Origin: Asticcacaulis sp. EMRT-3
Lineage (GTDB): Bacteria; Pseudomonadota; Alphaproteobacteria; Caulobacterales; Caulobacteraceae
DNA length: 64,000 nucleotides
Direction: 5' to 3'
Assembly (NCBI RefSeq): GCF_030027245.1
Contig: NZ_JASERT010000001.1
Span: 186,001 to 250,000 of the forward strand
In this document: positions 54,304 to 63,687 of the stretch, one piece after another
Numbering within the stretch: the stretch's first letter is position 1
How the letters are laid out: each line of letters starts with the position of its first letter
The notes under the pieces: model-generated
The model's input: only the letters and a program-made list of their open reading frames with translations
The model's database searches: none
Told to the model about the DNA's origin: nothing
Translations under genes and position numbers: made by a program

Positions 54304-54417
54304 TACAGGAGAAAAAGTCCTTCGCTGCGCTCAGTGTACTTTTCCCCTGGGCCATCAGGACAGATCGCGGCTCGGGGCGGCCCTTCGCCTTGATCTGGCA
54401 TTTTTAAGCAGGCAGGC

Positions 54418-56268
54418 GTGACTCAGAAACCGACCATCCTTTCCGAACCGTTCAAAAGAGCGCTGGTGCATTCCACCCGCGCGCTGGCGGAGGATTCTGA
54501 GCTGGAAGTGGTGTTCGGCTCGGATGGCCCGCGCCTTGATGGCAACAAGCTGGTTCTGCCGCATCCGCCGCGCGATCTGGCGCCGAAACTGGCCCAGCGT
54601 GTGCGCGGGCAGGCCGACCGGCTGGCCCTGCGCAAGGCCCACCACGACATCGCCCAGCACAACCGCGCCCGTCCGCGTGATGATGAGTCGGGCGATGCCT
54701 TCGACGCGATGGAAGCGGCCCGGCTCGACGCTATCGGGGCGCGCGCCATGCAGGGCGTCAGGCGCAATCTGCTGGCGGCGCAGGAAAACGACATCGAGCG
54801 CTCCGGCCTGATGCGCAAGGAAGAGCGCGCCGAACTGAACGTGCCCGAAATCCTCGGCCTGATGGCGCGCGAAACCCTGACCGGTGATCCCGTGTCTGCC
54901 AGCGTCGAGCGACTGGTTAATATGCTGCGCGCCGAGATTGCGTCCAAAACCGGCGATGGACTGGAAAAACTGGCCGGACTGGTTCACGATCAGAAGGCTT
55001 TCGACAAACAGGCCCGCACCATCCTGACGGCGCTCGACCTCAAGGATGATAGCCTTGATGCCGAGCAGGAGGAAAAGGAGCAGGGCGAGGACAGCGAAAG
55101 CGAGGGCGACAGCCCGAAAGATCAGGCGCAGGACAAGGAACAGCCCGACGAAGGCGAGCAGAAGCCCGACGAGGCCGATCAGGAGTTGGCCGGCGAGGAA
55201 CAGGCGCAGGCTTCGGAAGACGACTACACCCAGATGTCCGGTGATCCGCAGGCCGCATCCGATACGGCCACCGACGAAGTGCCGGATGGCGAGGCGGGCG
55301 AGGCCGAACGCCGCGAAGACGGTCTGCCCGAAGCCAGCGCCAAAAAGGACTACGAAGTCTTCACCCGCCAGTTCGACGAGGTGATCACCGCCGAGGAATT
55401 GTGCGATCCCGAAGAACTGGAGCGCCTGCGCGGCTTCCTCAATGCCCAGCTCGCCAATCTGGCCAATGTGGTGTCGCGCCTCGCCAACCGCCTGCAACGC
55501 AAGCTGATGGCCCAGCAAAACCGTTCCTGGTCGTTTGACCTCGAAGAGGGCGTGCTGGATGCGTCGCGGCTGACGCGGGTGATCGTCGATCCCAGTGCGC
55601 CTCTGTCCTTCAAGCAGGAAAAGGACACCGAGTTCCGCGACACGGTGGTGACTCTGCTGCTCGATAATTCCGGCTCTATGCGGGGCCGTCCGATCATGGT
55701 GGCGGCGATCTGCGCCGATATTCTGGCCCGCACGCTGGAGCGGGTGGGGGTCAAGGTCGAGATCTTAGGCTTCACCACCAAGGCGTGGAAGGGCGGACAA
55801 TCGCGTGAAGCCTGGGTGCGGGCGGGCAAGCCGGCCAATCCGGGACGGCTCAATGACCTGCGCCACATCATCTACAAGGCTGCCGATAATCCGTGGCGGC
55901 GCACTCACCGCAATCTCGGCCTGATGATGCGCGAAGGGCTGCTCAAGGAAAACATCGACGGTGAGGCCCTGGCCTGGGCCAATAGCCGCCTCGTGGCGCG
56001 ACACGAACAGCGCAAGATTCTGATGGTGATTTCCGATGGCGCGCCGGTCGATGATTCTACACTATCGGTCAATAGCGGGCATTATCTCGAAAACCACCTG
56101 CGCCGGGTGATCAGCGATATTGAAAATGCGGGCCATGTCGAGCTGGTGGCCATCGGTATCGGCCATGATGTGACGCGCTACTATAAACACGCGCTCACCC
56201 TGATCGATGTCGAGCATCTGGCGGGTGGGCTAATGGAACAGCTCACGGCGCTTTTTGACGTGAAATAG
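54418..56268 (+). CDS. cobT: Cobaltochelatase CobT subunit
   Basis: A 616-residue partner of CobS: an N-terminal helical part, a highly acidic linker at about residues 210-320 (runs of Glu, Asp and Gln), and a C-terminal vWA domain with MIDAS DNSGS near residue 416 and [16 protein letters not shown]. The start is GTG. It is 114 bp after cobS, with an inverted segment in between (GGAGAAAAAGT and ACTTTTCCCC). Confidence 0.94.
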   Translation: MTQKPTILSEPFKRALVHSTRALAEDSELEVVFGSDGPRLDGNKLVLPHPPRDLAPKLAQRVRGQADRLALRKAHHDIAQHNRARPRDDESGDAFDAMEAARLDAIGARAMQGVRRNLLAAQENDIERSGLMRKEERAELNVPEILGLMARETLTGDPVSASVERLVNMLRAEIASKTGDGLEKLAGLVHDQKAFDKQARTILTALDLKDDSLDAEQEEKEQGEDSESEGDSPKDQAQDKEQPDEGEQKPDEADQELAGEEQAQASEDDYTQMSGDPQAASDTATDEVPDGEAGEAERREDGLPEASAKKDYEVFTRQFDEVITAEELCDPEELERLRGFLNAQLANLANVVSRLANRLQRKLMAQQNRSWSFDLEEGVLDASRLTRVIVDPSAPLSFKQEKDTEFRDTVVTLLLDNSGSMRGRPIMVAAICADILARTLERVGVKVEILGFTTKAWKGGQSREAWVRAGKPANPGRLNDLRHIIYKAADNPWRRTHRNLGLMMREGLLKENIDGEALAWANSRLVARHEQRKILMVISDGAPVDDSTLSVNSGHYLENHLRRVISDIENAGHVELVAIGIGHDVTRYYKHALTLIDVEHLAGGLMEQLTALFDVK

Positions 56269-56294
56269 CCCGGCTGCCATACCTCATCCAGACA

Positions 56295-56325
56295 ACAAAA
56301 AACCCGGCACGAAGCCGGGCTCTTT
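56295..56325 (-). terminator. Terminator after rpmB (convergent with cobT)
   Basis: Stem CCCGGC/GCCGGG with a 5-nt loop (ACGAA) is followed on the minus strand by TTTTTTG. It is 23 bp beyond the rpmB stop and could also serve cobT on the other strand. Confidence 0.82.
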
Positions 56326-56347
56326 GCATCATGGGGCCTGGAAAGGC

Positions 56348-56641
56348 TTAAGCCTTGGTCTCTTCGAGCTTGGCCTTGATCTGCTTCTTCAGGCGACGGG
56401 CGCGCAAGGACAGGTCGTCGTCATTGGCCTTGACGAGGAAGGCATCGAGCCCGCCACGGAAGTCGAGCGTGCGCAGGGCAGCGTTCGAGATTTTCAGGCG
56501 GAAAGACTGGCCGAGCGCTTCCGATTGCAGAGCGATCTGGCTCAGGCTCGGCAGGAAGCGGCGCTTCGTCTTGACATTAGAGTGGCTCACGGAATGGCCG
56601 ACCATGGGGCCGACACCGGTGAGTTCGCAACGACGCGACAT
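56348..56641 (-). CDS. rpmB: 50S ribosomal protein L28
   Basis: A 97-residue ribosomal protein with the L28 pattern: [32 protein letters not shown] and [20 protein letters not shown]. Length is usual for alphaproteobacteria. The frame extends 16 codons upstream, but the ATG at 56641 gives the family's normal N-terminus. Confidence 0.97.
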   Translation of the reverse strand: MSRRCELTGVGPMVGHSVSHSNVKTKRRFLPSLSQIALQSEALGQSFRLKISNAALRTLDFRGGLDAFLVKANDDDLSLRARRLKKQIKAKLEETKA

Positions 56642-56849
56642 GGGATCTACCTTTAATAAGCTGCAATAACGAGGTGCGCGTCCGAACACCTGTCCGTCGC
56701 GCGAGAGGTGGGTCTATAGGCAAAGCGGGCGATGAGGTCAAGGGAAAAACGGCATTTTCTGCCGGGATGCGCCACCGGAGGCGGCTATACGGGATGGCTT
56801 ACCTTAAGATAGGCGGGTTGAATGCACAGGAGGATAGAGGGTTGCACAA

Positions 56850-56884
56850 AAAAAGCCTTCCGGCGAACCGGAAGGCTTTTTGTC
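56850..56884. terminator. Bidirectional terminator after carD
   Basis: A perfect 10-bp stem, AGCCTTCCGG with CCGGAAGGCT, closes the tetraloop CGAA, with A-run on the left and T-run on the right. Confidence 0.9.
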
Positions 56885-56906
56885 ACCGACAAAGCGCGCT
56901 TTGTTT

Positions 56907-57425
56907 TTAAGCGGCCTTGGTCAGGTTCTTGTTGAGAATGGCCACGGCGGCGTCGCGGTCGATCTTTTCGATGGCCGCCACTTCGCGGGCCATGCGGTCC
57001 AGCGCCGATTCATAGAGCTGACGCTCCGAATAGGACTGTTCCGGCTGGTTGTCGGCGCGGTGCAGGTCGCGCACCACCTCGGCCAGGGAAACCAGGCAAC
57101 CGGAGTTGATCTTGGCTTCATATTCCTGGGCGCGTCGTGACCACATGGTGCGCTTGATGCGCGCGCGGCCTTTCAGCGTGACCAGGGCCTGCGACATGAC
57201 GGCATCGGCGGCCAGATGGCGCAGACCGGCGGTCTTGGCCTTCTTGGTCGGCACGCGCAGGGTCATTTTTTCATGGTCGAAGGTAACGACATAGACTTCC
57301 AGACTGTAACCGGCCACTTCCTGTGTTTCGACCCCGGCAACGGCACCGACGCCGTGGGCCGGATAGACGACCTTGTCGCCTACATTGAAGTCATGACGGG
57401 AAAGGGTGAGGGTGTCTGCGGACAT
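56907..57425 (-). CDS. carD: CarD/CdnL-family RNA-polymerase-binding regulator
   Basis: A 172-residue protein: the N-terminal Tudor-like RNAP-interacting domain reads FNVGDKVVYPAHGVGAVAGV and YVVTFDHEKMTLRVPTKKA, followed by a basic helical domain with WSRRAQEYEAKINSG. CdnL stabilises open complexes at rRNA and housekeeping promoters in Caulobacter and myxobacteria. It has its own terminator. Confidence 0.94.
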   Translation of the reverse strand: MSADTLTLSRHDFNVGDKVVYPAHGVGAVAGVETQEVAGYSLEVYVVTFDHEKMTLRVPTKKAKTAGLRHLAADAVMSQALVTLKGRARIKRTMWSRRAQEYEAKINSGCLVSLAEVVRDLHRADNQPEQSYSERQLYESALDRMAREVAAIEKIDRDAAVAILNKNLTKAA

Positions 57426-57860
57426 AGGCGAACCTTTCGCGGGTTGTGACGACGGGCGGCGGTCAGCCTGGCCTGCGGCGTCAGGGTAGCGCTACCAGCG
57501 CGCAAGGCGCGGGCAAAACCACAGGGCACACGAAATCCTCAACCCGGAGAGTTTTTCTCAAGGACTGAGGTTTATGTGCCGATTCCTGACTAAGACAAGG
57601 CTATCATCCGACCTGCGTCGAGGGGCATAACAGGTTCAAAAAGGGCGAACCCGAACGCTCAAAAACAAACAAAGATATGCGCGCGTCATCGGGTTTTCAG
57701 CCCATGCGGAGAAAGTCTCCTATAGGCGTGCGGAACCCCTGCGACTCTTGCAATACATGTACATATATCACAAATTTACGACAAAATAAAGCGGGGATAA
57801 GTCGGCGGCCGGACAAATGTTAAAAAATTACAGCCGGGCCGCCTTCGCATGACCGGTCGC
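57426..57860. other. Intergenic region between carD and fdxA
   Basis: This 435-bp gap shows no ORF with coding character. Both neighbours are on the minus strand, so it should contain the carD promoter and the fdxA 3' end. The fdxA-proximal part (57755-57830) is AT-rich. I found no convincing terminator or RNA gene. Confidence 0.45.
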
Positions 57861-58199
57861 CTACTTGCCGTCGCCGGGCTTTTCGGAAAAATACTTCTCG
57901 AACTTGCCGGTTTCACGCTCAAACTCTTCGCGGTCGGCAGGCGGCGTACCCTTTTCGGCGATATTCGGCCAGATGGCGGCGTATTTGGTGTTGATTTCCA
58001 GCCACTTGGTGCCTTCGTCCTCGGTGTCGGGCTTGATCGCATCGACCGGGCATTCCGGCTCGCAGACGCCGCAATCAATGCACTCGTCGGGATTGATGGC
58101 CAGGAAGTTTTCGCCCTCATAGAAGCAATCGACCGGACACACTTCCACGCAGTCCATGAACTTGCACTTCACGCAAGGATCCATAACAATATAGGTCAT
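57861..58199 (-). CDS. fdxA: Seven-iron ferredoxin FdxA
   Basis: A 112-residue ferredoxin with [3Fe-4S] and [4Fe-4S] clusters: [20 protein letters not shown] at the N-terminus and [16 protein letters not shown]. The C-terminal extension ends [15 protein letters not shown]. Commonly found near carD and an S4 protein in alphaproteobacteria, as here. Confidence 0.95.
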   Translation of the reverse strand: MTYIVMDPCVKCKFMDCVEVCPVDCFYEGENFLAINPDECIDCGVCEPECPVDAIKPDTEDEGTKWLEINTKYAAIWPNIAEKGTPPADREEFERETGKFEKYFSEKPGDGK

Positions 58200-58320
58200 G
58201 TCGGTCTTCCAGTCTCTGTCTTCGGGTTTCGCATCTGCGTCATGCTCAGATAAGGCGCGTGTGTCAAGAGTCTGGCCCGTTTGCGGGCCGCATTTGTTCT
58301 AATCACTGGCATTAGCGCTG

Positions 58321-58620
58321 TTAAGCTGGTGAATTTCCGTAAGCTTTATAAAGGCTTTGCGCCTCGCTGGCCGGGCCGCGCCGCTCACCGGCGGCGCAGA
58401 TTTCGATGTCGATCAGGCGGGCGCCCAGCGCGAAGATCAGCCGGTCGCCGGGTTTAACCATAGCCGAGGCTTTTTCGACCCGGCCGATCTGACCGAAGCG
58501 TTCCAGCCGGATATGGCCCGACTCGCACGTCTTCGCCGCCAGACCGCGCGTCTTGAAAAAACGGGCGCGCCACAGCCAGACATCGAGACGGACAGAGGGC
58601 GGAGGGGATGGATCGGGCAT
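58321..58620 (-). CDS. S4-domain RNA-binding protein (Hsp15-like)
   Basis: A 99-residue protein with the S4 fold: RLDVWLWRARFFKTRGLAAK and KPGDRLIFALG. Relatives such as Hsp15 bind stalled 50S subunits. The frame is artificially open far upstream because it runs antisense to the GH9 gene; the ATG at 58620 gives the normal domain start. It precedes fdxA on the same strand and is divergent from GH9. Confidence 0.88.
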   Translation of the reverse strand: MPDPSPPPSVRLDVWLWRARFFKTRGLAAKTCESGHIRLERFGQIGRVEKASAMVKPGDRLIFALGARLIDIEICAAGERRGPASEAQSLYKAYGNSPA

Positions 58621-58694
58621 GTCTGATGATATTGGAATCGAGTCGGAAAAAGTCAATTCGTCCTTGTGGCGGCGCAGGCTTCGGCTATAAAACT

Positions 58695-58708
58695 TGTAAC
58701 CGATTACA
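58695..58708. promoter_or_regulatory. LacI-type operator upstream of the GH9-CE15 operon
   Basis: TGTAACCGATTACA differs by one base from the perfect palindrome at 25981. It lies 39-52 bp before the GH9 start codon, a position suited to repression. Confidence 0.72.
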
Positions 58709-58746
58709 ATAAGGCCGCTCAAAGGCTGTGCATCAGGGATGATACA

Positions 58747-61251
58747 ATGAGAAGATTGACACTGGCCGCTTCGGCGGTGACGGTTCTGGCGGCGATTTTC
58801 GCAACGGCGGCGGGGCCCGCCTTGGCCGAGCCCCTGCTTAAACTGAATGATAAGGGCTATTTCGAAGCGCCGGGGCTCAATGTCACCGTGTTTGCCGACA
58901 TCTATCCCGATGGCCACCAGACGGGGGTGACGGTCATTCAGCACGGTACGCGCGTCGCCGCCAATGGTGATTTGCGGCTGGAGCCTTCGCCCGGGCAATG
59001 GTCGCCCATGCCGGCGGGCGATGGCCCGCCCAGCGTCGATGCCGCCACCGACACGGTCAGCCAGACCCTGCATTACCCGGACGAGTCGAAAAACCGCAAG
59101 GGTTTCAACCCGATCGACTATCCCGATCTCAATTTTACCTATCATGTGCGCGTCACCCCGCTGGAGGGCGATTCCTTTCGCGTGACGGTCGATCTCGACA
59201 AGCCGCTGCCCGCTGACTGGGAGGGCAAGGTCGGCTTCAATTTCGAACTCTTCCCGACCGATCTGTTCGGCAAGACCTGGCTGATGGATCAGCCCGACGG
59301 GCAAGGTAAAGGCGGCATCTTCCCGCGTCAGGCCGATGGCCCGGTGCTTGATGATCACGGTCAGACCATCACCGCGCCGATGGCCGAGGGCAAGACCCTG
59401 GTGGTGGCTCCGGAAAGCGATCTGCAACGCCTGAAGATCGTAAGCCAGACCGGCGAGCTGGAACTGCTCGACGGGCGCGGCAATATGAATAATGGCTGGT
59501 ACATTGTACGCGAAATCACCCGGCCGGGGGCAACCAGCAACGCGATTTCCTGGGTCATCACCCCGCATGTCGATCCCGACTGGCGTTCCGCCCCGGTGGT
59601 GCAGGTGTCGCAGGTCGGTTATCGTTCCGATCAGGCCAAGACGGTGGTGATCGAGCAGGATAAGCGCGATGATCGGGTCGATCCGCTGACCCTCTATAAG
59701 CTGACCGATGACGGGCCGAAACAGGTCGGGGTCTATACGCCGAAGCCGTGGGGCCAGTTCCTGCGTTATCATTACCTGACTGCCGATCTCAGCGCCGTCC
59801 GTGATCCCGGCATGTATGAGCTGAGCTATCGCGGCCAGATGGGTCATGCTTTCAAGATCGGCAATGATGTCTTCGACCGCGGCGTCTGGCAGCCGACGCT
59901 CGAATATTTCCTGCCGGTGCAGATGTCGCACATGAAGGTGGTCGAAAACTACCGCACATGGCATGGTCTGGACCATCAGGACGATGCGCGCATGGCCTTT
60001 CCCGGCGACCATTTCGACGGTTATGAACAGGGCCCGGACACCCTCACCAAATACAAGCCCGGCGAACATGTGCCCGACCTCAACGCTGGTGGCTGGCACG
60101 ATGCCGGTGATTATGACCTGCGCGTTGAAAGCCAGATGGGCACGGTATGGCTGCTGGCCAAGATGGTCGAGGAATTCGGCCTGAACTATGACGCCACCAC
60201 CATCAATGAAACGACGAAAGAAACCGACATCCACAAGCCGGACGGGGTCAATGACGCCATCCAGCAGATGGAACACGGCCTGCTCAGCGTGCTGGGCGGC
60301 TATAAGGCGATGGGGCGCACCTATCGCGGCATTATTGTGCCGACACTGAAGCAATATACCCTGCTCGGCGATGTTTCGACCGTCACCGATGGGCTCGATT
60401 ATGACCCGGCCCTGAAGCCGGGGGAAAAGACCGCCACCACCTCATCCATCCCTGACGACCGCTGGGTGTTCACCGAAGACAATCCCAACCGCGAACTGGG
60501 TACGGCGGCGCAACTGGCGACGGCGGCGCGTGTGCTGAAAACGGCCAATCCGCAGATGTCAGCCGATGCGCTGGCCGCCGCCGAGGATCTGTACGGCAAG
60601 GCCATCGACCGCGCCGACGATCTGGGGCCTAAGGTCTTTGCCCTGTCGGAACTGGCCAGGACGACCGGCGATCCGGCCTATATCCAGCGTCTGATCGCCA
60701 TGAAGGCCGACATTGTGGCCCATATCGACAAGACGGGCGCATCGCTGGCCGAGGCCATGCCTTTGATCAGCGATACATCCTTTATAGCTGATGTCGGCGC
60801 GGCGGTGAAAACCTATCAGGCGAAGCTGGCCGATGACGCCACCAAAACCCCTTACGGCGTGCCTTACGTGCCCTATATCTGGGGCGCGGGCTGGGACATT
60901 CAGAAGTTCGGCGTCGATCAGTATTTCTTCCGCAAGGCCTGGCCGCAATATACGCCCGACACCTTGCAGATGGACGCGCTCAATTTCGTTCTGGGCGTCC
61001 ATCCCGGCGACAACCCCGAATCGTTCGCGTCGGGCGTCGGCGTGAAATCGGCCACCGTGGCCTATGGCGGCAACCGCGCCGACTGGAGCTACATTCCCGG
61101 CGGCGTGATCTCCGGCACCGCCCTGATCCGGCCCGACCTGCCGGAGCTGAAAATATGGCCTTATTTCTGGCAGCAGCGCGAATATGTGATGGGCGGCGGA
61201 GCCACCAATTTCATGTTCCTGGCGCTGGCGGCGGAGCACGAAAAGAAATAG
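58747..61251 (+). CDS. Secreted GH9 family glycoside hydrolase
   Basis: An 834-residue exported enzyme with a signal peptide (TAAGPALAEP). After about 270 residues of strand-rich N-terminal sequence comes an Ig-like domain of the CelD_N type (VQVSQVGYRSDQAKTVVI), then the alpha/alpha barrel. GGWHDAGDYDLR near residue 450 holds the catalytic Asp pair, and the C-terminal WQQREYVMGGGATNFMFLA region supplies the likely acid Glu. LGVHPGDNPESF takes the place of the common GxNP loop. Activities in GH9 are mainly endo-glucanase or exo-beta-glucosidase. It starts an operon with a glucuronoyl esterase. Confidence 0.9.
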   Translation: MRRLTLAASAVTVLAAIFATAAGPALAEPLLKLNDKGYFEAPGLNVTVFADIYPDGHQTGVTVIQHGTRVAANGDLRLEPSPGQWSPMPAGDGPPSVDAATDTVSQTLHYPDESKNRKGFNPIDYPDLNFTYHVRVTPLEGDSFRVTVDLDKPLPADWEGKVGFNFELFPTDLFGKTWLMDQPDGQGKGGIFPRQADGPVLDDHGQTITAPMAEGKTLVVAPESDLQRLKIVSQTGELELLDGRGNMNNGWYIVREITRPGATSNAISWVITPHVDPDWRSAPVVQVSQVGYRSDQAKTVVIEQDKRDDRVDPLTLYKLTDDGPKQVGVYTPKPWGQFLRYHYLTADLSAVRDPGMYELSYRGQMGHAFKIGNDVFDRGVWQPTLEYFLPVQMSHMKVVENYRTWHGLDHQDDARMAFPGDHFDGYEQGPDTLTKYKPGEHVPDLNAGGWHDAGDYDLRVESQMGTVWLLAKMVEEFGLNYDATTINETTKETDIHKPDGVNDAIQQMEHGLLSVLGGYKAMGRTYRGIIVPTLKQYTLLGDVSTVTDGLDYDPALKPGEKTATTSSIPDDRWVFTEDNPNRELGTAAQLATAARVLKTANPQMSADALAAAEDLYGKAIDRADDLGPKVFALSELARTTGDPAYIQRLIAMKADIVAHIDKTGASLAEAMPLISDTSFIADVGAAVKTYQAKLADDATKTPYGVPYVPYIWGAGWDIQKFGVDQYFFRKAWPQYTPDTLQMDALNFVLGVHPGDNPESFASGVGVKSATVAYGGNRADWSYIPGGVISGTALIRPDLPELKIWPYFWQQREYVMGGGATNFMFLALAAEHEKK

Positions 61252-61278
61252 GCTGGCGCAAAACACCCGGAGGATGCC

Positions 61279-62793
61279 ATGAAATACCTTCCCGCCGCCC
61301 TGCTGGGGCTGGGCATGATCGCGTTGCCCGCCGTGGCGCAGGCCCCCGTCCATTTCACCGCCGAGCAGGACCATCAGAATATGATGGATCAGCTTGGCAT
61401 CAAGACGCTGAGGCCGGGGCCAAGCGGCGATCCGGCTGCGCCCGACCACGCCAATTATGACGAGGCGAAGGCCAATCCTTACCCCGATTGGCCCCTGCCA
61501 CTGGTCATGGCGGATGGAACCAGGGTGACCACGGCTGATCAGTGGTGGCACACGCGCCGTCCGCAGATCGCCGCCGATTTCGAGCGCGAGGTGGTGGGGC
61601 GCATCCCCGACAATGTGCCTGGCGTCACCTGGCATGAGGTGGCGACGGAAAACGAGTTCTACATGGCGGGCGGCCAGTTTCACCAGATCACCGCCACGCA
61701 ATTGCAGGGCCATGTCGATAATGCGGCCTACCCGGCCCTGAGCGTTAATATCAACGCCATGCTCATTCTGCCACAGACGGCCAGTGCGGGGGACAAGGTG
61801 CCGGTGCTGATCATGTTCGGCCCGGCTGATTTCCCGGTGCCGACCGGGCCTGCGGGGGCTGATCTCGACCGGGTGAATGAGGCGCTGAAGGCCGATCTGG
61901 TGGCGCGCGATCCCGGTCTGGCGGCCATATTTGCCCAACATCCCGGCTACCGGATCGCGCCTGCCACGGCCTTTCCGCCAGCGCCGCCCGAACAGCGGGT
62001 GCAAGACCTGATAGCTGATGGCTGGGGCGTGGTGCTGCTCGATACCGCCTCCTATCAGGCCGATAATGGGGCAGGCCTGACCGAGGGGATTATCGGCCTG
62101 ACCAATCACGGTCAGCCGCGCAAACCCGATCAGTGGGGGGCCTTGCGGGCCTGGGGCTGGGGCGCGTCACGGGTGCTGGACTATCTGCAAACCCGCCCCG
62201 AAGTCGATGCGAAACATGTGGGGATAGAAGGGGTTTCGCGCTGGGGCAAGGCCGCCCTGATCACCGCCGCCTTCGATCCGCGCTTTTACATGGTGCTGGT
62301 GGGGTCTTCGGGTGAGGGCGGGGCCAAACCGCACCGGCGCAATTTCGGCGAGGCGGTGGAGAGCCTGACCGGCAGCGGCGAATATCACTGGATGGCGGGC
62401 AATTTTCTCAAATATGGCGGGCCATTGACGGCGAAGGATCTGCCGGTCGAATCGGACGAACTGATCGCCCTGTGTGCGCCGCGTCTGACCTTTATCTCTT
62501 ATGGCAATCCGGCGGCGGGCGATGCCAGTTGGCTGGACCAGCAGGGCAGCTATATGGCCACTGTGGCGGCCAGCCCGGTCTGGCCCTTGCTGGGCGGCAA
62601 GGGGCTTTCTGGGGGCGGCTGGCCCGTGGCGGCGGATTATCGCACCGCCAAAATGCCGCCGATCGGCACGGGGATGCTGGAGGGCGATCTGGCCTGGCGT
62701 CAGCATGAGGGCGGCCATACGGATCAACCCAATATGCCGTATTTTATCAAATGGGCCGATGCGAAGATGGGGCGGGCGTCAAAACTGCCTTAA
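61279..62793 (+). CDS. CE15 glucuronoyl esterase
   Basis: A 504-residue secreted alpha/beta hydrolase with a signal peptide (LPAVAQA). The nucleophile Ser is in GVSRWGKAAL near residue 319, SSGEGGAKPHRRNFGEAVE is a bacterial CE15 signature, and RQHEGGHTDQPN holds the catalytic His. The enzymes split ester bonds between lignin and glucuronic acid side chains of xylan. CGGAGG precedes the ATG, 27 bp after GH9; the pair points to plant-wall attack. Confidence 0.92.
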   Translation: MKYLPAALLGLGMIALPAVAQAPVHFTAEQDHQNMMDQLGIKTLRPGPSGDPAAPDHANYDEAKANPYPDWPLPLVMADGTRVTTADQWWHTRRPQIAADFEREVVGRIPDNVPGVTWHEVATENEFYMAGGQFHQITATQLQGHVDNAAYPALSVNINAMLILPQTASAGDKVPVLIMFGPADFPVPTGPAGADLDRVNEALKADLVARDPGLAAIFAQHPGYRIAPATAFPPAPPEQRVQDLIADGWGVVLLDTASYQADNGAGLTEGIIGLTNHGQPRKPDQWGALRAWGWGASRVLDYLQTRPEVDAKHVGIEGVSRWGKAALITAAFDPRFYMVLVGSSGEGGAKPHRRNFGEAVESLTGSGEYHWMAGNFLKYGGPLTAKDLPVESDELIALCAPRLTFISYGNPAAGDASWLDQQGSYMATVAASPVWPLLGGKGLSGGGWPVAADYRTAKMPPIGTGMLEGDLAWRQHEGGHTDQPNMPYFIKWADAKMGRASKLP

Positions 62794-62875
62794 GGTAAGG
62801 ATACTTCTCCGTCTGTTCGCTGCGCTCACATCCCATGATTTTAGCACAGGAAGGCGGGTGACAGACGGCACATCC

Positions 62876-62926
62876 CTCCTCCCCATTTATGGGGAGGTGT
62901 CGGCGCAGCCGATGGAGGGGTCATGT
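62876..62926. repeat. GC-rich hairpin repeat after the CE15 gene
   Basis: CCTCCTCCCCATTTATGGGG continues as AGG, a CTCCCC/GGGGAG-type hairpin related to those at 34764 and 63317. No U-run follows. Confidence 0.6.
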
Positions 62927-62930
62927 CGCT

Positions 62931-63257
62931 TCACGGCGGATCGGTAGGGTCGCCGTCCGGGTCTTCGTCGTCTTCGTCTTCGTCGTCGTCGTCTTCAACT
63001 TCCGGCTCTTGCGGGCCGGGACCATAGGGCGGATAGCCCTTGGATTTGGCCAGCTTGTCGAGCTTGGTCATGATGATGTCGATATATTCATCCTTATGGG
63101 CCTCGGCATAGGCCTCGTCGTCCTGATCTTCGTCACAGTCGTCGTCATACGGGGTTGAACGTCCGCCGGAACCCCCGCCTGAGCGGCGCTCACGCAGGCG
63201 ATCCCGGCTTGTCGGGGCCGGGCTTATCGCTTCGTCGTGCGTCGGGTTTGCGTCCAT
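62931..63257 (-). CDS. Small hypothetical protein with acidic tail
   Basis: A 108-residue protein. A basic/Gly-rich N-terminal third (RDRLRERRSGGGSGGRS) precedes the possible folded core DEYIDIIMTKLDKLAKSKGY, a PPYGPGP linker and an almost purely Asp/Glu tail. No family recognised. It lies between foldback repeats and could be spurious, but the balanced helix in the middle and an ATG start favour a real gene. Confidence 0.5.
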   Translation of the reverse strand: MDANPTHDEAISPAPTSRDRLRERRSGGGSGGRSTPYDDDCDEDQDDEAYAEAHKDEYIDIIMTKLDKLAKSKGYPPYGPGPQEPEVEDDDDEDEDDEDPDGDPTDPP

Positions 63258-63316
63258 GCCGACAGGATAGACGCGGATGGCGGGGCGGGGGATTATTCCG
63301 GCGGCGGTGCGCTCTT

Positions 63317-63455
63317 ATCCTCCCCTGCACAGCGGGGGAGGTGGCGGGCGAAGTCCCGCCGGAGGGGGCATTCCCCTTATCCGGCGGTGGCCCCCTCCGG
63401 CTCGACTCAGGCCTTCGGCCTTGCTCGCCACCTCCCCCGCCTTGCAGGGGAGGAT
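63317..63455. repeat. Composite foldback repeat with 30-bp inverted arms
   Basis: Arms at 63317-63346 and 63426-63455 are inverted repeats with about two mismatches. Each arm contains a CCTCCCC/GGGGGAGG hairpin, and inner segments also pair (GGAGGGGGC with GCCCCCTCC-like sequence). A further hairpin, CCCCGACTTGTCGGGG, follows at about 63472. Confidence 0.85.
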
Positions 63456-63687
63456 TATTTCCTATATCTCCCCGACTTGTCGGGGTTTGGCGTCGGCGAA
63501 GGCATGTCCTCGCCAGCCATGGGACCGCGCCCGCAGGGCGTGGTGGGGGGTGCTTACTAAAGTAGTCGCGTCCGAAGCGGGGGCTTGCGTGCGTTAAGAC
63601 AGCCAGAACCCTATCGCTTGAAGCTTATTAACAGATTTATAACTATTTGAGTTGTGAACAAATCAAGAATGTTCTAGTTTCGCATGT

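Noticed and set aside
58621..60354. Long minus-strand open frame upstream of the S4 gene, antisense to GH9
   Set aside because: The frame is open only because of GC-rich codon structure on the opposite strand; its residues are low in normal domain features, while the GH9 frame has clear motifs. Only the last 99 codons (S4 domain) are real.
60559..62109. 516-codon minus-strand open frame opposite GH9/CE15
   Set aside because: It spans two real genes and their junction, with shadow-like composition.
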